DNA of 5,636 nt from Clostridia bacterium (lineage in GTDB: Bacteria; Bacillota_A; Clostridia; UBA1381), in NCBI GenBank assembly GCA_017553025.1, contig JAFZNF010000119.1, forward strand, positions 1 through 5,636, written 5' to 3'. Made by a program: the position numbers and the translations under genes. This document shows positions 1 to 5,636 of this stretch, piece by piece. The first letter of the stretch is position 1. Each line of letters begins with the position of its first letter. The notes beneath the pieces were generated by a model, which worked only from the letters and a program-made list of their open reading frames with translations, made no database searches and was not told the DNA's origin.

Positions 1-1615
1 AGCAAAAAACGCCGGAAATATCATAATGAAAAATCTGATGGACTTTTGCATTGGAACGGTAATGTTTGTATTTTTGGGATTTTCCCTTATGATGGCGGAA
101 AATTACATTTTCGGATTTATCGGCGTGCCAAATTTGCAGATTTTCACAAACTTCGGCGAATTTATTAAGACTAATGCGTCAAGTTTTGTCTTCAATCTGG
201 TTTTCTGTGCGACTGCGGCGACTATCGTATCGGGCGCAATGGCAGAGCGTACAAAATTCATATCCTACTGCATATATTCGGGCGTTATTTCGCTTATCGT
301 ATATCCTGTTGAGGCAGGCTGGGTATGGAATGAAGCTGGCTGGCTTGTAAAGCTCGGATTCCTCGATTACGCAGGCTCTGCGGCAATTCATACAGTCGGC
401 GGTGTTGCAGCTCTTATCGGTGCTACAAGATGAGGGCCGCGAAGCGGTAAATACAAAAAAGATGCTGCGGGAAAGGTAATAAAGGTAAACGCTATCCCCG
501 GTCACGCAATCACAATCGGAGCACTCGGCTGTTTCATTTTATGGTTCGGCTGGTACGGATTTAACGGCGCCGCCGCAAAGAGTATTCCTGAGCTTGGCTC
601 GGTATTCTTAACAACAACTATAGCGCCGTCTGTTGCGACCGTTACTTGTATGATATATACTTGGCTGAAAAACGGAAAGCCTGACGTTTCGATGTGCTTA
701 AACGCATCTTTGGCGGGTCTTGTTGGAATTACGGCTGGCTGTGATGCACTTGATGCATTTGGCGCGATAATAGTAGGTATAATTTCGGGGATTTTAGTGG
801 TTGCGGTTGTTGAATTTCTGGATTTAAAACTTCATATAGATGACCCAGTAGGTGCTGTAGGTGTTCATATGGCAAACGGAATTTGGGGAACACTCTCCGT
901 AGGGCTTTTGGCAAACCCCGATGCTCCCGCAGGACTTAAAGGACTTTTATATACAGGAAACGCAAGACTTTTGGGCGTTCAGCTTTTGGGAATTTTGTCA
1001 ATCGTTTTGTGGACAACGGCTACGATGCTTATAACCTTTAATGTAATAAAGAAAACGGTCGGACTCCGCGCAAGTGCGGAAGAAGAAATTATGGGACTTG
1101 ACCTGACCGAGCACGGACTTCCGAATTCTTATGCGGATTTTGCGGCAGCAACGCATATTGAATATAACGAAGATGCACCGACAAAGGTACTTGGCGATGT
1201 TCCTGTTTCCGAGGCGGTTGAGGTGCAGAAGATGCCGACCTTTACAGAAGAACGCACAAATAAATTTACCAAGATTGAAATTATCTGTAAAGAGCGAATG
1301 CTTGAAAGCCTCAAAAACAGCCTTATCGATATAGGAATTACCGGTATGACGGTATCGCATGTTATGGGTTGCGGTATCCAAAAAGGTAAGCCTGAATACT
1401 ACCGTGGCGTTGAGGTTGAGCCGAGCCTTATGCCGAAAATCCAGGTGGATATTGTTGTTGCAAAAGTGCCTGTAAGGCAGGTTATTGAAACGGCTAAAAA
1501 GGTGCTTTACACAGGTCACATTGGAGACGGAAAGATATTCGTTTATGATGTTGAAAATGTTGTAAAGGTAAGAACGGGCGAAGAAGGTTATGACGCCCTG
1601 CAAGATGTCGAGTAG
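1..1615 (+). CDS. amt: Ammonium transporter (Amt/MEP/Rh) with C-terminal PII domain; 5'-partial, one in-frame TGA
   Basis: Membrane channel for ammonium uptake with a cytoplasmic PII regulator on the same chain. The frame is open from base 2. The ATG at 26 is internal, because the residues before it (AKNAGNII) match the conserved loop after the first helix; about 40-45 residues are missing. Relative to E. coli AmtB the pore set is present: Phe103/Phe107 (191, 203), the Trp148 region (GWVWNEAGW), Asp160 and the first pore His (AGSAAIH, His codon 389), Phe215 (GWYGFN), and the second pore His (GVHMANGIWG, codon 866). Ser219 aligns with Ala. The Amt C-tail (GLDLTEHG) is followed by a ~40-residue linker, then PII. 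The frame is broken once, by TGA at 431-433, but stays homologous on both sides without a frameshift and ends in TAG. It could be a sequencing error, a recent nonsense allele, or readthrough. Family assignment is certain; whether a full-length product is made is not. Confidence 0.93.
431..433 (+). other. In-frame TGA inside amt
   Basis: Upstream (ending IGATR) and downstream (starting GPRSGKY) segments are in the same frame and together form the conserved end of transmembrane helix 5 plus the following loop. The TGA replaces one residue, aligned with an Ile of E. coli AmtB. One substitution would turn it into TGG (Trp), TTA (Leu), GGA (Gly) or CGA (Arg). The four genes use TGG for all 17 tryptophans I counted, so general reassignment of TGA to Trp has no support here. 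No in-frame ATG, GTG or TTG occurs between the TGA and the ATG at 650. Confidence 0.9.
1265..1612 (+). other. PII (GlnB/GlnK-type) domain of the Amt fusion
   Basis: This segment aligns with E. coli GlnB without gaps from about residue 1 through residue 107. Retained features are Lys9, Thr29, Gly35, Gly37, Gln39, Lys40, Arg47 (in YYRG), Lys58, the TGxIGDGKIF nucleotide-binding loop (residues 83-92) and the RTGEE end. Differences are Arg38 to Ile, Lys85 to His, Arg101 to Lys, and Tyr51 (the uridylylated residue) to Val, codon 1415-1417. In the known AmtB-GlnK complex, Arg47 at the T-loop tip plugs the channel; its retention suggests the tethered domain can block its own trimer. Loss of Tyr51 suggests control by 2-oxoglutarate and ATP/ADP instead of uridylylation at that site. 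Confidence 0.92.
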
Positions 1616-1622
1616 TATATTA

Positions 1623-1649
1623 TCCCAAGCCGCAAAGTGCGGCTTGGGA
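1623..1649 (+). terminator. Intergenic GC-rich hairpin after amt; possible terminator, attenuator or mRNA-stability stem
   Basis: A perfect 11-bp inverted repeat (TCCCAAGCCGC at 1623-1633 and its complement at 1639-1649) with a 5-nt AAAGT loop begins 7 nt after the amt stop codon. Stem strength and position fit an intrinsic terminator. The downstream bases (1650-1662) are only moderately T-rich and interrupted by GGGA, so termination may be partial, giving read-through into asnB, whose ribosome binding site starts 13 nt downstream. It could instead protect the amt mRNA 3' end. Confidence 0.6.
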
Positions 1650-1662
1650 AGTTTGGGATTTT

Positions 1663-1668
1663 AAGGAG
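1663..1668 (+). promoter_or_regulatory. Ribosome binding site of asnB
   Basis: AAGGAG lies 9 nt before the ATG at 1678, near-ideal spacing. It fixes the asnB start, which must also place Cys at position 2. Confidence 0.85.
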
Positions 1669-1677
1669 ATACAGCTT

Positions 1678-3258
1678 ATGTGTTCAATTATGGGATACTG
1701 CGGAAAAGACGCAGATTTTGATATATTTAAAGCAGGACTTTTGAAGACGCAGTCAAGGGGCCCTGATGATATGAGAATTATAGATACAGGTTCAGGGCTT
1801 TTAGGCTTTTTGCGGCTTTCAATTATGGGACTTCATCCGCAAGGTATGCAGCCGTTCTGCTTAGACGGCAGCTTTGTAGTATGTAACGGGGAGATTTACG
1901 GCTATGAGAAAACAAAAGCAGACCTAAAAAGAAAAGGCTATACTTTTAAAAGCGACTCCGACTGTGAGATTTTGCTCCCGTTATATAAAGAATACGGCGT
2001 AGAAATGTTTAAGGATTTGGACGCTGAATTTGCACTCATTATCTATGACGGCAAAACAAGCGAATATATTGCCGCACGCGACCCTATCGGCATTCGTCCG
2101 CTTTTTTACGGTTATGATGAAAAAGGCACAATAATGTTTGCAAGCGAGCCAAAAAACCTTATGGGCATTTGCGGAAAAATTATGCCGTTTCCGCCCGGAC
2201 ATTACTATAAAAACGGCGAATTTATCTGCTATCGTGACGTAACAGATGTTAAAAAATATGTAGATGATGATTTGAAAACTATATGTGAGAATATCCGCGA
2301 AAAGCTCGTTTTGGGTATCCAAAAAAGGCTTGTCGCAGACGCAAAGGTCGGATTTTTGTTAAGCGGCGGTCTTGACAGCTCACTCGTTTGTGCGGTTGCC
2401 GCAAAAGAGAGCAAAAAGCCGATCAAAACCTTTGCAATAGGTATGAGCGAGGACGCTATAGACTTAAAATATGCAAAGCAGGTAGCGGACTATATCGGAA
2501 GTGAGCATAAGGAAGTTATAATCAATAAAGACATAGTTTTAGATAACTTGGAAAAGGTCATAGAGATACTTGCAACATATGATATCACAACGATAAGGGC
2601 AAGTATGGGAATGTACCTGATCTGTAAGGCAATTCACGAACAGACCGATATAAGAGTTTTATTAACGGGCGAGATTTCGGACGAGCTGTTCGGATATAAA
2701 TATACCGATTTTGCGCCAAGCGCAGAGGAGTTCCAAAAGGAGGCCGTAAAAAGAATTAAAGAACTTTATGCATATGATGTACTTCGTGCGGACAGGTGCA
2801 TAAGCGTAAACTCATTGGAAGCAAGAGTGCCCTTTGGCGACCTAAATTTTGCGGAATATGTAATGAGCATAAATCCCGAAAAGAAGATGAACATTTACGG
2901 CAAAGGCAAGTATTTGCTAAGAAAAGCCTTTGAGGGCGACTATCTGCCGTACGAAATTCTATGGCGCGAAAAAGCGGCGTTTTCCGACGCTGTCGGGCAC
3001 TCAATGGTGGATTATTTAAAGGAATACGCAAACGGTTTATATACAGATGCGGAATTCGAAGAGAAATGTAAAAAATACGATTTTGCAAGACCTTTTACAA
3101 AGGAATCGCTATTGTACCGTGAAATTTTTGAAAAATACTATCCGCAACAGGCTGAAATGGTGCCTGATTTTTGGATGCCTAATAAAAACTGGGAAGGCTG
3201 TAATGTAAACGATCCATCAGCAAGAGTGCTGTCAAACTATGGTGCAAGCGGCAAATAA
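1678..3258 (+). CDS. asnB: Asparagine synthetase, glutamine-hydrolysing (AsnB)
   Basis: Cytosolic enzyme that makes asparagine from aspartate, glutamine and ATP, releasing glutamate, AMP and pyrophosphate. The N-terminal class II amidotransferase domain (about residues 2-190) has the nucleophile Cys2, exposed after Met removal, plus SRGPDD (26-31), Arg46 (RLSIMG), Asn70 (NGEIYGY) and Asp95 (SDSDCE), matching the glutamine-site residues of E. coli AsnB. The C-terminal synthetase domain has the ATP pyrophosphatase loop SGGLDSS (229-235), the TGEISDE motif (330-336) whose Glu332 aligns with catalytic Glu348 of E. coli AsnB, then SLEARVPFGD and REKAAFSDAVGHS. At 526 residues it is slightly shorter than E. 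coli AsnB (about 554) but complete. The ATG is supported by Cys2 and a good ribosome binding site. It follows amt by 62 nt containing a hairpin and precedes guaA by 15 nt, so it probably shares a transcript with guaA. Ile333 replaces the usual Gly of GEGSDE, possibly a lineage variant. Confidence 0.96.
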   Translation: MCSIMGYCGKDADFDIFKAGLLKTQSRGPDDMRIIDTGSGLLGFLRLSIMGLHPQGMQPFCLDGSFVVCNGEIYGYEKTKADLKRKGYTFKSDSDCEILLPLYKEYGVEMFKDLDAEFALIIYDGKTSEYIAARDPIGIRPLFYGYDEKGTIMFASEPKNLMGICGKIMPFPPGHYYKNGEFICYRDVTDVKKYVDDDLKTICENIREKLVLGIQKRLVADAKVGFLLSGGLDSSLVCAVAAKESKKPIKTFAIGMSEDAIDLKYAKQVADYIGSEHKEVIINKDIVLDNLEKVIEILATYDITTIRASMGMYLICKAIHEQTDIRVLLTGEISDELFGYKYTDFAPSAEEFQKEAVKRIKELYAYDVLRADRCISVNSLEARVPFGDLNFAEYVMSINPEKKMNIYGKGKYLLRKAFEGDYLPYEILWREKAAFSDAVGHSMVDYLKEYANGLYTDAEFEEKCKKYDFARPFTKESLLYREIFEKYYPQQAEMVPDFWMPNKNWEGCNVNDPSARVLSNYGASGK

Positions 3259-3260
3259 AC

Positions 3261-3265
3261 GGAGG
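3261..3265 (+). promoter_or_regulatory. Ribosome binding site that selects the GTG start of guaA
   Basis: GGAGG begins 3 nt after the asnB stop and lies 8 nt before the GTG at 3274. GTG is the correct start because [12 protein letters not shown] is the conserved GuaA N-terminus and no in-frame ATG is nearby. Confidence 0.85.
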
Positions 3266-3273
3266 TAATAACT

Positions 3274-4803
3274 GTGCAGAAAATTCTCGTTTTGGACTTT
3301 GGAGGACAATATAATCAGCTTATCGCGCGCCGTGTGCGTGAAAATAATGTTTATGCGGAGATTAAGCCTTATAATAATGTAACGGTTCAGGAAATTCGTA
3401 AAGAGGGATATAGGGGCGTTATTTTAACGGGCGGTCCTAACAGCGTATATGATAGCGCGTCGCCGCATTTTGATAAGGAACTCTTAAATGTGGGTATTCC
3501 CATTTTGGGTATTTGTTACGGATGTCAGCTGCTTGCATTTATGGCAGGCGGAAAGGTCACGAGTGCCGCAGACAGCAGTGAATACGGCAATACGGACCTT
3601 ACCGTATTTGATAATATTTTGTTTAAAGATGTTCCCGAAAAATCCGAATGTTTTATGAGCCATACCGATTATATAAATGAAGTGCCAAAAGGATTTTCGG
3701 TAATTGCAACTACTTCCAAATGCCCTGTAGCTGCGATGTGCGACGAAAAAAGAAAAATATACGGTATGCAGTTTCATCCCGAGGTCACGCATACAGTTCA
3801 CGGTAAACAGATTTTTCATAATTTCCTTTTTGAAATCTGTGAGTGCAGCGGCGACTGGCAAATGGATAATTTTATAGAAAATTCCATAGAAAAATATAAA
3901 AAAGAACTTTCGGGCAAAAAGGTTATTTTGGCATTGTCGGGCGGTGTTGACTCATCTGTTGCGGCTGTACTTCTTCATAGGGCTATAGGGCAAAATCTTA
4001 TATGCGTATTTGTGGACCACGGACTTTTGAGAAAAGACGAGGGCGATTTTGTTGAGAAAACTTTTAAAGGGAAGTACGGAATAAACCTGATCAAAGTAAA
4101 TGCCGAAGACGAATTTTTGGATAAATTATCGGGCGTTACCGAGCCTGAACATAAGCGGAAAATTATCGGAGAAGAATTTATAAGAGTATTTGAGCAGGAA
4201 GCCAAAGAAATCGGAAAGGTTGATGTTCTGGCACAGGGAACGATCTACCCCGATGTGATAGAGAGCGGAAAGGGCAATTCCGCAGTTATAAAAAGCCATC
4301 ATAATGTTGGCGGACTTCCCGATGTTATCGCTTTTGAAAAAATAGTTGAGCCTCTTCGGGACTTATTTAAGGACGAGGTAAGAAAAGTCGGGTTAAAGCT
4401 TGGTATTCCCAAAGAGCTTGTATGGCGTCAGCCCTTCCCGGGACCGGGACTTGCAGTAAGGGTAATCGGTGAAATAACAAAAGAAAAACTTGATTTATTG
4501 AAAGATGCGGACGCGATTTTCAGGGAAGAGATAGAAAAAGCGGAAATAAAAAATGCAAACCAGTATTTTGCTGTTATCACAGACCTAAAAAGCGTCGGCG
4601 TTATGGGAGATGCGAGAACATACGGATATACAATAGTGCTCCGATGTGTTACTACAGATGATTTTATGACAGCGGAATGGACAAGACTTCCATATGAAGT
4701 TCTTGGAAAAGCGTCGAACAGAATTACAAATGAAATAAGCGGAATTACAAGGGTTGTTTATGATATAACTTCAAAACCGCCCGCAACGGTAGAATGGGAA
4801 TAA
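3274..4803 (+). CDS. guaA: GMP synthase, glutamine-hydrolysing (GuaA)
   Basis: Cytosolic enzyme of the last step of de novo guanine nucleotide synthesis: XMP, glutamine and ATP give GMP, glutamate, AMP and pyrophosphate. The class I amidotransferase domain (about residues 1-190) begins [10 protein letters not shown] and holds the triad Cys81 (GICYGCQ), His168 and Glu170 (MQFHPEV). The ATP pyrophosphatase domain (about 195-385) has SGGVDSS at 222-228, DHGLLR, the [11 protein letters not shown] segment and [10 protein letters not shown]. The dimerisation and XMP-binding domain has [19 protein letters not shown] and the near-invariant C-terminus [13 protein letters not shown]. At 509 residues it is a normal single-chain bacterial GuaA and intact. 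It starts with GTG, 15 nt after asnB, and is followed 18 nt later by gltB, implying co-transcription. Placement among nitrogen-assimilation genes fits its use of glutamine and suggests GMP synthesis is tuned to nitrogen supply; that last point is inference. Confidence 0.97.
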   Translation: MQKILVLDFGGQYNQLIARRVRENNVYAEIKPYNNVTVQEIRKEGYRGVILTGGPNSVYDSASPHFDKELLNVGIPILGICYGCQLLAFMAGGKVTSAADSSEYGNTDLTVFDNILFKDVPEKSECFMSHTDYINEVPKGFSVIATTSKCPVAAMCDEKRKIYGMQFHPEVTHTVHGKQIFHNFLFEICECSGDWQMDNFIENSIEKYKKELSGKKVILALSGGVDSSVAAVLLHRAIGQNLICVFVDHGLLRKDEGDFVEKTFKGKYGINLIKVNAEDEFLDKLSGVTEPEHKRKIIGEEFIRVFEQEAKEIGKVDVLAQGTIYPDVIESGKGNSAVIKSHHNVGGLPDVIAFEKIVEPLRDLFKDEVRKVGLKLGIPKELVWRQPFPGPGLAVRVIGEITKEKLDLLKDADAIFREEIEKAEIKNANQYFAVITDLKSVGVMGDARTYGYTIVLRCVTTDDFMTAEWTRLPYEVLGKASNRITNEISGITRVVYDITSKPPATVEWE

Positions 4804-4807
4804 AAAC

Positions 4808-4812
4808 GAGGT
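4808..4812 (+). promoter_or_regulatory. Ribosome binding site of gltB
   Basis: GAGGT (inside GAGGTAGG) lies 9 nt before the ATG at 4822, just after the guaA stop. It supports the chosen start, which puts the conserved Cys at residue 14. Confidence 0.75.
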
Positions 4813-4821
4813 AGGTTAACT

Positions 4822-5636
4822 ATGAAAGGTTTATATGACGAAAGATTTGAACACGATGCCTGCGGTATCGGAGCCGTTATAAATATCAAGGGCAAAAAAG
4901 AGCATAAGGTCGTAGACGACGCTTTAAAAATCGTGGAAAAATTGGAGCATAGAGCAGGAAAAGACGCTACTGGCGAAGTCGGTGACGGCGTCGGAATAAT
5001 GGTGCAGATTTCGCACGATTTCTTTGCAAAAAATAGCGGCTTTGAGCTTGGAGGCGAGCGCGATTACGGAGTCGGTATGTTCTTTTTCCCACAGGATACG
5101 CTAAAACGCAGGCAGGCTATGAAAATGTTTGAACTGATAGCCGAAAAAGAGGGTGTTTCGGTCATCGGCTGGCGCTGCGTTCCGACAAACTCTGAAATCT
5201 TGGGCAAAAAAGCAAAGGACAGTATGCCGTATATTATGCAATGCTTTGTAAAAAGACCTGAAAATGTCGCAAAAGGCATAGATTTCGACAGAAAACTCTA
5301 TATAATACGCAGAGTTTTTGAGCATAGCAATGAGGATACTTATGTCGTTTCGCTGTCATCAAGGACGATTGTGTATAAAGGAATGTTTTTGGTAGGACAG
5401 CTCAGGAATTTTTATTTAGACCTTCAGAGCGAAGACTATAAATCGGCTATTGCGATGGTACATTCGCGATTTTCCACAAACACAAATCCGAGCTGGGAGC
5501 GTGCGCACCCAAACAGATTTTTACTGCATAACGGCGAGATAAATACAATAAGAGGTAATGTTGACAGAATGATTGCACGTGAGGAAACAATGAAGTCCTC
5601 AGTTTTAGCGGACGATATGGATAAAATCCTGCCTGC
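4822..5636 (+). CDS. gltB: Glutamate synthase large subunit, N-terminal part (3'-partial)
   Basis: First 271 codons of the large (alpha) subunit of glutamate synthase, which transfers the glutamine amide to 2-oxoglutarate to make two glutamates. Only part of the class II amidotransferase domain is in the window. It opens MKGLYDERFEHDACGIG, the standard GltB start with a short propeptide; Cys14 would become the N-terminal nucleophile after removal of 13 residues. Next are LEHRAGKDATGEVGDGVGI (41-59), the strongly conserved HSRFSTNTNPSWERAHP (from residue 214) and HNGEINTIRGN (Asn237 likely in the oxyanion hole). No stop occurs before the window end. Full-length relatives have roughly 1,500 residues, so the FMN and iron-sulphur synthase domains and any gltD lie beyond. 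With an 18-nt gap after guaA and its own ribosome binding site, it is probably the third gene of the asnB-guaA-gltB transcript. The redox partner (NADPH, NADH or ferredoxin) cannot be told from this part. Confidence 0.96.
   Translation, partial: MKGLYDERFEHDACGIGAVINIKGKKEHKVVDDALKIVEKLEHRAGKDATGEVGDGVGIMVQISHDFFAKNSGFELGGERDYGVGMFFFPQDTLKRRQAMKMFELIAEKEGVSVIGWRCVPTNSEILGKKAKDSMPYIMQCFVKRPENVAKGIDFDRKLYIIRRVFEHSNEDTYVVSLSSRTIVYKGMFLVGQLRNFYLDLQSEDYKSAIAMVHSRFSTNTNPSWERAHPNRFLLHNGEINTIRGNVDRMIAREETMKSSVLADDMDKILP

Noticed and set aside
26..433. ATG at 26 as the true start of a short 135-residue Amt-like gene
   Set aside because: The in-frame residues before it match the conserved Amt loop, so the gene begins upstream of the window, and the frame resumes as Amt directly after the TGA.
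431..433. Genome-wide TGA=Trp or TGA=Gly code
   Set aside because: Every recognisable Trp codon in the four genes is TGG, and conserved Gly positions use GGN; one TGA in about 1,840 codons is not what a reassigned code would give.
431..452. Selenocysteine insertion at the TGA, using the small stem CCGC-GAA-GCGG at 437-447
   Set aside because: The stem is only 4-5 bp with a 3-nt loop, unlike bacterial SECIS elements, and I know of no Amt selenoprotein with Sec at this hydrophobic position.
998..1603. 201-codon open frame on the minus strand opposite amt-PII
   Set aside because: It lies wholly opposite a well-conserved coding region, has no recognisable family and no ribosome binding site; it is a codon-bias shadow. 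The same applies to the other minus-strand open frames at 179-505, 1981-2322, 2756-3088, 3484-3861 and 5064-5325.
650..1615. An independent gene starting at ATG 650
   Set aside because: The ATG is internal to Amt, homologous sequence extends upstream of it in the same frame to the TGA, and I see no ribosome binding site before it.
1616..1623. TATATTAT as a -10 promoter element for asnB
   Set aside because: No plausible -35 element lies about 17 nt upstream, and the motif is common in AT-rich DNA and overlaps the hairpin base.

Overview
The window is a compact run of four genes, all on the + strand, for ammonium uptake and distribution of glutamine nitrogen. In order they are: an ammonium channel fused to a PII signalling domain (5' end outside the window), glutamine-hydrolysing asparagine synthetase (asnB), glutamine-hydrolysing GMP synthase (guaA), and the first ~270 codons of the glutamate synthase large subunit (gltB, running off the 3' end). 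AT-leaning codon use, strong purine-rich ribosome binding sites, 15-62 nt gaps and the style of the GltB and AsnB proteins suggest an anaerobic member of the Clostridia (Bacillota), possibly a gut or rumen lineage. That placement is an inference from recalled family features; no search was run.

Layout: 1-1615 is Amt-PII, in a single reading frame broken only by a TGA at 431-433. 1616-1677 is a 62-nt gap with a perfect 11-bp hairpin and the asnB ribosome binding site. 1678-3258 is asnB. After a 15-nt gap, guaA occupies 3274-4803 with a GTG start. After an 18-nt gap, gltB begins at 4822. No stretch over 300 bases lacks a gene, and I see no RNA genes, mobile elements, CRISPR arrays or convincing promoters.

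Functional logic: Amt brings in ammonium and the tethered PII domain probably gates it according to 2-oxoglutarate and ATP/ADP. Glutamine synthetase, not seen here, would fix ammonium into glutamine. The three enzymes encoded downstream each take the glutamine amide and pass it to aspartate (asparagine), XMP (GMP) or 2-oxoglutarate (glutamate). Spacing suggests asnB-guaA-gltB are co-transcribed, with the hairpin after amt possibly separating or attenuating expression.

The most notable points are the lone in-frame TGA in an otherwise intact amt, lying between the two pseudosymmetric halves of the channel, and a PII T-loop that has Val where the uridylylated Tyr51 normally sits. The rest looks like ordinary nitrogen metabolism, and I find no strong evidence of an undescribed system.
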